A DNA stretch of 64,000 nucleotides from Nemertoderma westbladi (lineage: Eukaryota; Xenacoelomorpha; Nemertodermatida; Nemertodermatidae): contig JAUCBJ010001582.1 of NCBI GenBank assembly GCA_032718475.1, positions 1-64,000 of the forward strand. Direction: 5' to 3'. Positions 47,061-57,691 of this stretch are shown here, one piece after another; position 1 is the stretch's first letter, and every line of letters begins with the position of its first letter. The notes beneath the pieces were generated by a model. The model worked only from the letters and a program-made list of their open reading frames with translations. It searched no databases and had not been told where the DNA came from. The position numbers and the translations under genes were made by a program.

Positions 47061-47067
47061 GTGTGTC

Positions 47068-47400
47068 ACTTGTGTCAAGAACAATGAACACATCTCCAAC
47101 CAGACTCTATACAACATTGGAGGGTTTCCATTAGTCGCCCCTAGCTTGACACTTGAACGGAACCGCCTCCGCTTTGCAGGACATTGCTTTCGCCGTGAGG
47201 ACCAGCCAGTGTACAATATTGTACTTTGGCAGCCTCATGGAGTGAATAAGCATGGTGGACAGCCCATGACTTTCTTGAGACGCATCTTAAAGGACACTGG
47301 CCTTGAAGATGCGGATGATCTAGCAAATGTCATGAGTGATAGGGAGTTGTGGCGGCGCAATTGTGTCGATAAACCAGCACATCATTGTTATATATTAATG
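47068..47400 (+). pseudogene. RTE-like retrotransposon 3' end (copy 3)
   Basis: The frame reads NEHISNQTLYNIGGFPLVAP, RLRFAGHCFRREDQPVYNIV and TFLRRILKDTGLEDADDLAN, about 90 percent identical to the last 110 residues of copy 1. It is heavily 5' truncated, as is usual for target-primed insertions. Confidence 0.88.
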
Positions 47401-47429
47401 TTATATATAATGAAGTATAATGTATGAGT

Positions 47430-48730
47430 TTCCAAGTGGGGCAATTTAACCTCAATAGCTATTTGTCATTATTTAGTAATTTATTATTACCATGGGAATA
47501 GTTTATAGAATAATTTTTCTCGTAAAATTTATCAGAAATAGTTATGTAATGCTAATGTAATATGAAGTAATGCTTGTTCTTGTAAATTTAATACGCAAAC
47601 TGCGGATGGTTATACGATGAGTAGTCCTACCAACTAATTAATCACCTTTTTTTTTGGTAATAACTGCTTGGTTTGTGATATTCGTCTGGTTTTGCTGCAT
47701 TATAAATAGTTTATGTTCGTAATGTAATATTATGTTAACTTGAGTTTCTCATATCCTTAATTTTTATTTATTGAAACAGCCGATGCTGAACGTATGAGCG
47801 ATATCGCCCGCCTTAGATTCTTAATGAGATTTTCATAAGGATTAAACACAAAATGTATTGAATTGTAAAACCTGAATGAATGCGACGGAGTAAGAGGGCT
47901 TAGCATCCGGGTTCCGCTGTTTTAACCTGTCCGTCGTTTTAACCTGTTATGTCTGTCTGTCGGTCTGGTTGGTTCCAAGGCTCAAGTCGATCTTTGATTA
48001 GATCAATACAAATTTTATACATATGTCGCTTTCTGTCGAAAGAAAAAATAATATTGAGTTTGTAGTCTGAAATGGAATTTCCATGGGGGTCTCAACAATT
48101 CTCAAGTCTCTTGCTAGAGGGCGACTCCTGGTGGTTCAGGTATTACAGTATGATGACTACAGTATGATGCCCCACGAACATGTGTCTTTAAATGGATAGA
48201 ACCACATATTTATTGTGGTGAAACATTACAGTAGTCATTTTTGTTTGTTACCAAGGTTACAGGGCAACTTTACACATTACAATAGGGCCACTGCTATTTT
48301 TCGTGCTGTTGTGCAGTTGAAATGCTGTTGTGCTATTGAGGCCAAGTGTGACTTAGGGGATAACAAAAAGTGAAGGAACAGCATGATTAACTGCGAGAAG
48401 AAAAGGCAATAAGGAGAAATGCAAACAGGCAATTTTGTGGAAATTAAATTAGGCCTGGTTCACAAATTAGACATAAGCAATGAGGGTACGAGATTTGAGT
48501 TAAGCGATTTGAGATAACCTTTTGGCGATAAGTGCTTAGTAGATCTCTTATTATCACTATATCGTTCACAACATGGTAAAGTCCACCAATGATTAATTAT
48601 TATGGACAATTCGTTTTTTATCAATCTACTGTATGACATTTTCGTTTCGTTCAACATACAGCTGTTGAATATACAACAACTGGAGGACAGTAAGTAGTGT
48701 ATCAGTGCGTAATCAAACTTACTGTAACCT
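47430..48730. other. Gene-free stretch
   Basis: No exon, array or element end that I can support. A diverged copy of the TTTATTGTTTTGGTTA motif lies just beyond, at 48747. Confidence 0.45.
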
Positions 48731-48956
48731 GGGTCCCTAAATTTAGTTTATTATTTTGGTTAGAATACGCCGTGCCACTGTAACATGCTCCATCCCTATG
48801 TTGATGTACTTAATGTTAATATTAAGTAACGGAATTATATTTTCGCGAAATAAAATTTTAAAGTTGATTTCTTTGGAAGTAGGCCCTAACACGCCAATTG
48901 GAAATATGTCGCCAGTTATTTGTTTACTTACCGGGTTAACACAATCCAAGCTATTA

Positions 48957-50027
48957 TTAATTAACTTTTATTTTATTTGTTTTATTTATTTTAGAAACAT
49001 TTGACTTTGAGACCTTCGCGATGGCAGCCTGTTCTACTAGTTGATTGTTTTCTTTCGACGGAGTTTTGGGTAATTTTCCACGCCCTATTTTAACGGCACC
49101 CAGCCACAAATGATTCCGTATATCAGCCATAGAAGCTCTCTCTTTTGGGTTGGCTCTCAATATTCTTCTTATGAGAGACTTGATCTCATCTGACAGCGAA
49201 ACATTTTCTTTCCTGGTGAAGACCAGAGACTCTTGTAGTTGCAACCTCAGCATTTCTTTGGTATCTGTATCATCGAAGGGCATCGACCCGTTGACCATTA
49301 TAAAAAGAACAACCCCCGATGACCAGATATCGTAACACTTTGGATTGTAAGGGCGCCCAGACAACACCTCCGGGGCTGCATACGCCGCCGAACCACAGAA
49401 TGTATGTGCGTTCGCATTTGGATCAAAAATTTTAGAAAATCCGAAGTCCGCTAATTTTACAATAATACTGGTTTTTTCACTCCCCGTTTCCTTGTGCAGC
49501 AGAATATTCTCGCACTTTAGGTCCCTGTGGCAGATATTCATGCCGTGCAAATATATAAGAGCTTCAGTTAGTTGCCAAAATAATTCCTTTGACCTTTCTT
49601 CGTCGATAAACTCATTTAGTTTAATGTAGTCAAGCAGATCGCCACGATTGGCAAGTTCCACTACCAAGAAAACCTTGTTATTGATTTCCATAGTATCATA
49701 AAGTGTTGTTATATGTTTGTGTTGAATTGCTTGGCAAACTTCCAATTCCCTGGGAAGAAACTTTATATTAAATTCCGGTGGGGCTTTCCCTTTGTCGATA
49801 ATCTTGACGGCGACGTTTTCATTTGTTTTCAAATTAGTAGCCCTTTTAACCTTCGCATATGAACCTTCGCCTAATGTATTTAATATTTTGTATCCATGCT
49901 TAGTTGCCATGGTTTCCTCGTCGGACTTTCTCCCCAGTAGTCTCATTCTCGACCACTTTTTGACGTTGTCCTTCGCGGCGTTCTTCTCATTTTTACTTGT
50001 GTCATGTTTTATTAAGCCGCCGCCCAT
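48957..50027 (-). CDS. Testis-specific serine kinase (TSSK)-like, intronless
   Basis: 356 aa, one exon. Full protein kinase domain (about 46-309): glycine loop LGEGSYAKVKRA (52-63), Lys75 in VAVKIID, HRDLKCEN (167-174, Asp169), DFGFSK (194-199), activation-loop Thr209 in TFCGSAAYAAPEVL, APE 218-220, DIWSSGVVLFIMVNGSMPFD. The glycine loop, the TFCGS-AYAAPEVL segment and the NGSMPFDD block are those of TSSK1/2-type kinases, which act in sperm development. The catalytic residues are all present. N-terminal and C-terminal tails are lysine-rich. Start ATGGGCGGC; a myristoylation-like MGGG is possible. Confidence 0.93.
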   Translation of the reverse strand: MGGGLIKHDTSKNEKNAAKDNVKKWSRMRLLGRKSDEETMATKHGYKILNTLGEGSYAKVKRATNLKTNENVAVKIIDKGKAPPEFNIKFLPRELEVCQAIQHKHITTLYDTMEINNKVFLVVELANRGDLLDYIKLNEFIDEERSKELFWQLTEALIYLHGMNICHRDLKCENILLHKETGSEKTSIIVKLADFGFSKIFDPNANAHTFCGSAAYAAPEVLSGRPYNPKCYDIWSSGVVLFIMVNGSMPFDDTDTKEMLRLQLQESLVFTRKENVSLSDEIKSLIRRILRANPKERASMADIRNHLWLGAVKIGRGKLPKTPSKENNQLVEQAAIAKVSKSNVSKINKTNKIKVN

Positions 50028-50048
50028 TTCAATTCATTCACAGGCATT

Positions 50049-50862
50049 AGTATAGTATCTATGTCCAAATTTAAAAAAAATTATTAAAATTATTAGTGAT
50101 TATCGGTTTTTATCATGAGGTTTTTTTGTTCTAGAACAAATATTTGACTCTCTGACAGTACGATGGTAGCCAGTAATTTTGATTTTGTGTTAGCTAGTAC
50201 TTTATATTAGCTTGTGAAAAAAAAATGATAATTTAAAAATAAATAAAAATTTGACCAACTTTTTCTTGTGAATTTATTATGGAGTTTTTTGGGTACTTTT
50301 GCAGTCCCCCCCCCCCCCCCCACATTTTAAAAATTTTCTTAATAGTGATTTTACTGAATTATTTCATGTGAAATGTTCTATAAAAATCTTCTAACTGTTT
50401 TCCAATGAAAAATTTTGTTTTTTCAACAAAATACATGTTCTAGAACATTAGCTACAAATAGCTAATTTCAACAAATAATTAACAAATAAATTAATAAGTT
50501 AATAATTATTAACAAATAATGTTTACTTATCTATGATAGCATTGTTCATTTGTAAAATTTTGCAGTCAAAAATGTTTTAATAGCTAATGTTCTAGAACAA
50601 GATTTTTATAATATTTTTATTGGAAAACTTTTAGAAGATGATTTGGGAACATATACACATGAAATAATCCATAAAATGGATTGTTATAAAATTTTGAAAA
50701 ATGTGGGGGGGGGGGGGGGGACTGCAAAAGTACCGTTTTTGTTCTAGAACAAATATTTTGCCATCTGACAAAGAGATGGTAGCTAGTAATTTTGATTTTG
50801 TGTTAGCTAGTACTCTTTATTAGCTATTAAAAACATCAAAAATTTGGGCATAGATACTATAC
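50049..50862. mobile_element. Palindromic element just upstream of the TSSK gene
   Basis: TATAGTATCTATGTCCAAAT at about 50051 is mirrored by ATTTGGGCATAGATACTATA ending about 50862. Inside, inverted segments include TACTTTTGCAGT-poly(C) (50290-50321) and poly(G)-ACTGCAAAAGTA (50704-50733), and ATTTCATGTG/CACATGAAAT. The 10-bp palindrome GTTCTAGAAC occurs at four places. One segment (GTAATTTTGATTTTGTGTTA) is instead a direct repeat. No coding capacity. Confidence 0.7.
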
Positions 50863-51282
50863 ATTCAATTATTCCTCATTCACATTGTGAGATATATATA
50901 TTCATTCGGTACGAATTATGACCAATAATATTATATAGGCAATAGGCTGCTAGATGTATTTTAAATAATTAATTTTAAACATAACTACATATTGTATAAT
51001 GAAAGTTATTTGAAAAATTCTACCTACATCTCACCAAATAAGAACAGTTATACTACTGTAGGTATGTATAATGAATTCTAGAAGGAACTTGCACGAGGCC
51101 CTAGGTATAAGACTAAAGAAAGCTTACGAGGAAATAGCTATTTTTTAAACAATTGTTGTTGATGTAGGAGGCCTATGTTCTAGAACATAAAATATTGTGG
51201 TACCGGTTTATTTTACAAAGCACCTACCTGAGGACATTAAATCCTCGTCGTAGTCTACTGGTTCGTTAATTGTATTATTTCA

Positions 51283-51300
51283 GGGGGGGGGGGGGGGGGG
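51283..51300. repeat. Poly(G) tract
   Basis: Eighteen G, flanked by unique sequence. Confidence 0.9.
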
Positions 51301-51789
51301 TCCAGGTACCTGAATAACGACACTATATCCCAGAGCATGGTGTAGGCCTACTGTACATTGTTTTGTGTGTTGTTTTTATTTTTATTCCGAAAAGTGTAAC
51401 ACTCAATGCCGTTAGTATTAACAGCGAGTTGTTATTTAGCACTTTACAACTTTAGGGGATATTACAACCTGCACATTTAGTGATATATTATTTTGTTGTA
51501 ATGTCCCAACAGAGCGATTTTACAAACATCCGACGTTCAATGCAAGTGAACCTGAAACTTGGGATCGCAATGGTTACCGCATAAACAATAATTGGTATTT
51601 ATTATTAATTGCCTGACTGCCAGGCAGTAGCTACTGGTATCGCTCCCAGTGCAATTGACCGTATCGCCGGGAATTACATATACTATTAACACGGCTCCAA
51701 ATGCCACCATAAATATAAGCTCACTTTTTTATAACATAATTTATGGCATTTTTACATTTATTTATACAGCAACTAATTTAATTTGTGCA

Positions 51790-52260
51790 GTTTGAATCAC
51801 TTATAATACTTAGAGAAAATGCTTTTAGACAATGTGTTAACAATCTCAGCAGGGAGCCAGTTCCAAATAGGAACAACTCTGTACGCAAATATATTTTTAC
51901 ACATTATAACAGTCGAGACTGCCGGTGGTGCAACTTGGGGTCATGTCCTCTCAACCCAGCCCTAGGAGCCAAGCTGACGAAGTCAGAAGTATTTAAGTCA
52001 ACGTCGTTATGATATATAGCAAAGGTCATCTTCAGGTCATAGATTATTCGTCGGACTTCTAATGGTTGCAACTGTAGGTCAGTAAGGCGATCTAAATAAC
52101 TTAACGAACAATCTAAATTACAACGTTTAAAAAGGCGGCGTGTAAAATATCGCTGGACACGCTCAATTAAATCTATACTTCCTAAATGATACGGAGACCA
52201 CACTGATGTACAGTATTCTAACAAAGGTCGCACATAAGATTTGTAAGCTAGAAATAAAAA
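51790..52260 (-). pseudogene. CR1-like retrotransposon RT C-terminus
   Basis: AYKSYVRPLLEYCTSVWSPY and IERVQRYFTRRLF, then RLTDLQLQPLEVRRIIYDLK, parallel the 37-kb fragment. After a frameshift VVPIWNWLPAEIVN closes the ORF. It ends about 200 bp before the PSMD5 start codon. Confidence 0.8.
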
Positions 52261-52457
52261 TAAAAAATAAAACATAAGATTTGTAAGCTATAATCATATT
52301 CAGATATTCAGATATTACTTGGCATTTTTTTATTGTTGTCTTGCTGTATTACAGTATTACCGGCTGACCGGTACCAGAATTGATTTGCTTTCCACACTGT
52401 GGTAGCAGAGCACAGGAGCAGACTACCGGTTCATTAAATTTAAATAGATCAACCAGC

Positions 52458-53996
52458 ATGGTTCCCATGGATGTGGACATCGAACAGAATGTCGCTGTTA
52501 TCATGAATATTCTTTCTGAGATATCGCTGACTTCGGATGTAGACACCATCGTATGTTTGGAGAACTTGAATACTGCATTGGCCAATGTCCACCCTAAGCA
52601 GTTACAGCCTCTTCTAAGTTCTATTCGCTTTGAGAAAGTATTCAACTGCCTCAACACTGACGACGATGAACAAACCAAGTTAACCATTCGTATTCTGGAT
52701 AAACTTTATAACTGTTGTACCCCCGAAGTTATTGGCAAACAGCATGTGGAGGACATTATCAATGGTTTGGTGCATCCGAAGAGTGAGGTCATACTATTGT
52801 GTTTGCAGCAGATCTTTCGGGTATGTAGGGCAGCCGACGACGAGAAAGCCGCATTGGAACTGGATTCAGGTAAATTCCTCCATTTAATACTGATGTTGTG
52901 CAATTTGTTAACCAACGACCTATCTTTGGCTTCACTTGCGATCCAAATTCTTAGTGAATTTATATCGAGCTGTCCATTGACCCTGGACGAACCGAGGGTG
53001 AGGACAGCGTTGCAATGCGCCATCGATCACGATTCTTGCAGCCGCTTTAGAGTCTATGAATTGGCTATTTGCGTGGCGTCTAAGTCAGAGAAACATTTAA
53101 CCAAAGTCGCTTTCCTTATTGATCAGCTGATGTCGGATTTGCGTACCACGAACGACGTTCTTATCATGATGAATGTTCTAGAATGCCTATCGGATCTCAT
53201 CGCAACAACTCAAGGATTAAATTACTTAGAAAACAACAACGTCACTCAATTTCTTCTCGCCCAACTCTGTTCTCCCGATCCCAATATGGCCTTGGCCATC
53301 CCCGGAGTTATTACGTTTTTCGGCAATCTGGGAGTTCACCATCCTGCCAACTTTGTTGCTAATTATCCCCAAGTATTGCCTTTTTTAGTCGATCTTGTGA
53401 CCCAACAAGATTCACCGGCAATGGCGATGGTAATTGATACAGTATCGGTTGTTAGTCGATCTCTTCAAGGCAAACAACTTATATTAAGTCTCGAGGATGG
53501 ATACGCTAATCGTTTGTGCAGTTTCTTCCACCAGGTTATTCGAGGGTACGAATCGAATCTTAGGGTTAGAGCAATGCTGGCGGTGGCGTCTTTAGTAACT
53601 CCTGACAGAGATTCGCTATCAATATCCAACGAACTCCAATCCTTCGTTGTTGCCATAGACTCACGTCTAGTGCCCACGCTTCTTGCGATCTCCCGTCAAC
53701 CTTTCGTAGAGCTTCGCTGCGCCACCCATCGCATCTACTCGGCATTGGCTGCGTGGGATTGGGGTCTGCGACTGATGGCGTCTGCTGCGGGTTTCCAGGA
53801 ATATTTGTTGGATCGGTCGACGGAGAAGGAGTTGGAAGGTAAGAACAGTAAATACGAGGTGGTTCGTTCTATTGTAGACGCTCCTTCGTCCGCCGGGGGA
53901 TTTACCGCCAGGTTCCTAGTTCATCTCCAAAACTACTTAAAAGAAGGCCCGCTTTACGTCCAAGTAGAACATTCAATAGCTACTGAAGATTTATAA
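52458..53996 (+). CDS. PSMD5: 26S proteasome assembly chaperone PSMD5 (S5b), intronless
   Basis: 512 aa (human 504). PSMD5/Hsm3 is a HEAT/ARM-repeat chaperone that binds the base ATPase Rpt1 during assembly of the 19S regulatory particle. The sequence is all-helical leucine-rich repeats. The C-terminal block FQEYLLDRSTEKELEGKNSK, YEVVRSIV, LVHLQNYLKEGPLYV matches human FVEYVVDRS, KYELVKAL, LRTYLSEGPYYV. The frame is open upstream to 52380 but without an ATG; ATG 52458 (CAGCATGGTT) is chosen. Vertebrate PSMD5 has many introns and this one has none. AATAAA follows at 54017. Confidence 0.93.
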   Translation: MVPMDVDIEQNVAVIMNILSEISLTSDVDTIVCLENLNTALANVHPKQLQPLLSSIRFEKVFNCLNTDDDEQTKLTIRILDKLYNCCTPEVIGKQHVEDIINGLVHPKSEVILLCLQQIFRVCRAADDEKAALELDSGKFLHLILMLCNLLTNDLSLASLAIQILSEFISSCPLTLDEPRVRTALQCAIDHDSCSRFRVYELAICVASKSEKHLTKVAFLIDQLMSDLRTTNDVLIMMNVLECLSDLIATTQGLNYLENNNVTQFLLAQLCSPDPNMALAIPGVITFFGNLGVHHPANFVANYPQVLPFLVDLVTQQDSPAMAMVIDTVSVVSRSLQGKQLILSLEDGYANRLCSFFHQVIRGYESNLRVRAMLAVASLVTPDRDSLSISNELQSFVVAIDSRLVPTLLAISRQPFVELRCATHRIYSALAAWDWGLRLMASAAGFQEYLLDRSTEKELEGKNSKYEVVRSIVDAPSSAGGFTARFLVHLQNYLKEGPLYVQVEHSIATEDL

Positions 53997-54016
53997 TATA
54001 GGCCTATATGTGTTAT

Positions 54017-54022
54017 AATAAA
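54017..54022 (+). terminator. Poly(A) signal of PSMD5
   Basis: AATAAA 21 nt after the stop codon; if used, the 3' UTR is very short. Confidence 0.5.
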
Positions 54023-54389
54023 ACGCAATTATTTAACGATATTGCTACAAATGTAAGAAGTAAACAAAAAAATGAATAATTAATTATATTATAATTCTAA
54101 ATATAATGATCTGCAGCACCTTTTATATAAATTAATTAGTTTAATGTTTTAAGGTTAATAAGGTCATAAGGTTTTACAATTAAGATTAGGAAGAAGGCAA
54201 GGTGTGCCCGGTACTACAATAATTTGATTCGGCTTGGTGAAGCAATTCGTCGGGTGTGCCACGTCACACGTTCTACAATGCTCACTACTGTGCTGTTCTT
54301 AACTACTATGCTCAAAACGGATAGTAACAATATATCGTATTTATGTTAAACTTCAGTGCATTGACATATTGTAGCGCGTCTGTAACTCA

Positions 54390-55510
54390 TCTTGGGTACT
54401 CATTCTGGGTACACATCCTGGGTAGTCATTCTGGGTACACATCCTGGGTACTCAACCTGGGTACTCAACCTGGGTACTCATCCTGGGTACTCATTCCCGG
54501 GTACACATCCTGGGTACTCATTCTGGGTAATCATTCTGGGTACACATCTTGGGTACTGATCTTGGGTACTCATCTTGGTTAGTGGCTACTCATCCTGGGT
54601 ACTCATTCTGGGTACTCATCCTGGGCACTCATTCTAGGTACGCATTCTAGGTACTCATCCTGGGTACTCATTCTGGGCACACATCTTGGGTACTCATCTT
54701 CGGTACTCATTCTGGGTATTCATTCTGGGTACTCATCATGGGTACTCATTCTGGGTACACATCTTGGGTACTCATCCTGGGTACTCATTCCCGGGTACAC
54801 ATCCTGGGTACTCATTTTGGGTACTCATTCTGGGTACTCATTTGGGTACTCATTCTGGGTACTCATCATGGGTACTCATTCTGGGTACACATCTTGGGTA
54901 CTCATCCTGGATACTCATTCCCGGGTACTCATCCTGGGTACTCATGCCCGGGTACACATCCTGGGTACTCATTTCGGGTACTCATTCTCGGTACTCAACC
55001 TGGGTACTCATTCTGGGTAATCATTCTGGGTACTCATTCTGGGTACACATTCTGGGTACTCATCCTGGGTACTTATTCTGGGTACTCATCCTGGGCACTC
55101 ATCCTGGGCACTCATCCTGGGTACTCATCATGGGTAATCATCCTGGTTAGTGGTTACTCATCTTGGGTACTCATTCTGGGTACTCATCCTGGGCACTCAT
55201 TCTAGATACTCATTCTAGGTACTCATCCTGGGTACTCATTCTGGGTACACATCTTGGGTACTCATCTTGGGTACTCATCTTCGGTACTCATTCTGGGTAC
55301 TCATCATGGGTACTCATTCTGGGTACACATCTTGGGTACTCATCCTGGTTAGTGGTTAACTCATCTTGGGTACTCATTCTGGGTACTCATCCTGGGTACT
55401 CATTCTGGGTACTCGATCCTGGGTACTCAATCTGGGTACTCATTCTGAGTACTCATCCTGGGTACTCATTCTGGTTATTGATTACTCATCTTGGGTACTC
55501 ATTCTGTAGT
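54390..55510. repeat. 13-bp minisatellite, about 85 copies, downstream of PSMD5
   Basis: GGGTACTCATCCT and GGGTACTCATTCT units, with GGGTACACATCTT and other variants, repeat every 13 bp with a few interruptions (GGTTAGTGGTTACTCATC). Open plus-strand frames (GYSFWVLILGTH type) are repeat artefacts. Confidence 0.96.
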
Positions 55511-55541
55511 TTGATATTTTGGGTTCCGTGACTATCATATT

Positions 55542-55563
55542 CCCCCCCCCCCCCCCCCCCCCC
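55542..55563. repeat. Poly(C) tract
   Basis: About 22 C at the distal edge of the 13-bp minisatellite region. Confidence 0.9.
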
Positions 55564-55799
55564 TCCCACTACATTAATACATATTAACAATTTATCGTTG
55601 TTCCATTATTACCATACCGCAATGTCCCTTTGTGATATTTTATACAGATATCAGAGTCATAATGCATATAAGCTACGTTATGTGGGAAGTTTGGTAGATA
55701 CAAAATTTTTATTGAGTCATATTCTTAATTTTTGTGATGATCAACTTCTAGTTTTAAACTGTCATTTGAAAATCTACTGTAACTAGGGCTATTTAAGTT

Positions 55800-56230
55800 A
55801 AGTATGACATTTGTAGTTTTACAATACTCTTCTCCTTCATTAGCCTCGTTGCGCTCGTCCTGTTTTGTCTTAAAATAATTTCCCTAAACGGAGACTAACG
55901 ACCTTTATAACTGTGCAAAGTCTCGAAACTGTGAGAGTAACTGCTGATTTATGCAGAAGGATACTCGTATTCACTGTAAACTCGTTGCGTTCGTTCGTTT
56001 TTGACCAAACTTGAGATTCTTTCTAAACTTTTGCCGGACTACATACCGGTACGTAACAAGTTTCGTTTAATTCCATCAAGGAATAACCGAGTTATTAGCG
56101 ATCAAAAATTTACGACGACGACGACAGACAACTCGTTAATGGTAGCTTCATAATGCATGTCGTAATGGCATATGCTAAGGCTTCGCTCACTTCATGGCTC
56201 GCGCCACATATCACTGCATAGATCGATTTA
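55800..56230. repeat. Interspersed repeat, related to 2.9-kb and 5.6-kb regions
   Basis: TTAGCCTCGTTGCGCTCGTC and AACTGTGAGAGTAACTGCTG (inverted match near 5630-5700) and CGACGACGAC followed by GCTAAGGCTTCGCTCACTTC (direct match near 2965-3055) identify a dispersed family. No ORF. Confidence 0.5.
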
Positions 56231-56340
56231 GTGAATGTAGACACTCTAAAAATAAGAGTGAGTGATTAGTTTTCAAGATATTTTACCAAATGTCTGGATT
56301 GAGTCAACTCATTCCAGTGGCGTAGTTGATGTTTGTGGCA

Positions 56341-56360
56341 GGGGGGGGGGGGGGGGGGGG
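56341..56360. repeat. Poly(G) tract
   Basis: About 20 G preceding CACGATTTTTGCGCCCCCC; a similar GCGCCCCCCTGACGCC lies near 56643. Confidence 0.9.
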
Positions 56361-56716
56361 CACGATTTTTGCGCCCCCCACCTCCCCTTAGAATTAAATA
56401 ATAAATTCATTGTAATTAAATTAATTAATTAATAATATATAGGAACAATATGAGGAAGAACAATAAGTAGCTACAAGCTGGTTGTATGTAATGGCAAACA
56501 ATTGTGTTAAGGAATTAATTAAAAAGTTTATTGATATAGAATGTATTGAAGGTATTTATTAAAAAGTATTCAACTATTTTACATTAATTTTCAAATGGGA
56601 ACGACCAAGCGTGAAAATATATTGTACATTCACCGCGATTTTGGCGCCCCCCTGACGCCAACAGGCAGGGGGCCCTGGTGCCCCCCCGGGATCAATGCAG
56701 TAGGAGTACTAGAAGT

Positions 56717-57346
56717 TACGGTGGCCCACAACTGTCACTGCAAAGAAAAACTCACCGCAAGATAAAGTAACCAAAACTTAGCCAATTTCATTATCTTGCC
56801 GTTACTTTTTTCTGCCGTCACATTTTTATGCCGTGGGTTTTTTCTGCCGTGGGTTTTTTCTGCCGTGGGTATTTTCTGCCCTGGGTTTTTTCTGCCGTGA
56901 CTTTTTTCTGCCGTGGGTTTTTTCTGCCGTGGGTTTTTTCTGCCGTGGGTATTTTCTGCCGTAGGTTTTTTCTGCCGTGACTTTTTTCTGCCGTGGGTTT
57001 TTTCTGCCATGGGTTTTCTCTGCCGTGACTTATACAATGAATATACATACCGGTAACAGTACATCACCGTTTCAACCTATGTACCTCTACAGCTACAGTA
57101 GGCCTACGTAAAGTAACATGAAAATTATAGAAACGGTAGGCCTACTGTATGTAGTTCTGTAAAAGTATGAATAGGCATACAATGGAATATTGAAATCCAT
57201 GGAATAAAACCCACGGCAGAAAAAACTCACGGCAGAAAAAACCCACGGCAGAAAAAAGTAAACACAAGATAATGAAATTGGCTAAGTTTTGGTTACTTTA
57301 TCTTGCCGTGAGTTTTTCTTTGCAGTGACAGTTGTGGGCCACCGTA
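56717..57346. mobile_element. 630-bp MITE with long inverted ends and 6-bp target duplication
   Basis: TACGGTGGCCCACAACTGTC at 56717 is mirrored by GACAGTTGTGGGCCACCGTA ending 57346; the arms stay matched for about 100 bp (AACCAAAACTTAGCCAATTT). AGAAGT flanks both sides (56711-56716, 57347-57352). Inside is a 16-bp array (TTTTTTCTGCCGTGGG, 56806-57030) with inverted copies near 57210-57255. No transposase. Confidence 0.88.
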
Positions 57347-57691
57347 AGAAGTTGATCATAAAAAAAAATGAAGAATAAAATGTGACTCATGCGCACCAAG
57401 CGCAAGGACAGGATCTGGCCATGTGCCTGTGGCACTGGTTCCTGTTATAACCAAATCAATCTTTGGGTCCAAATTTACCAACGTTTGGACCCATTTGATG
57501 CACGAAACAAGTTAAATTCGACCCACCCTAACAAATTGCAGTAACCAGTTGTAGCCACCCCTATGCCCTATACCAAAGGACTAGCTTCAGTAGTCCTTGC
57601 ATACCTTACGTTTGGGTACCGGTAGTGTATACCTGTATAGAGCTACTAGACTGTAGATGAGCCTTCGTCGCTACTGTATGCTGCTCACATA

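Noticed and set aside
54686-55531. Plus-strand frames of 120-155 codons (GYSFWVLILGTH type)
   Set aside because: 13-bp minisatellite translations.
56735-57067. Lys-rich minus-strand frames (KKPTAEKTHGRKNPRQ)
   Set aside because: Translation of the 16-bp array inside the 56.7-kb MITE.
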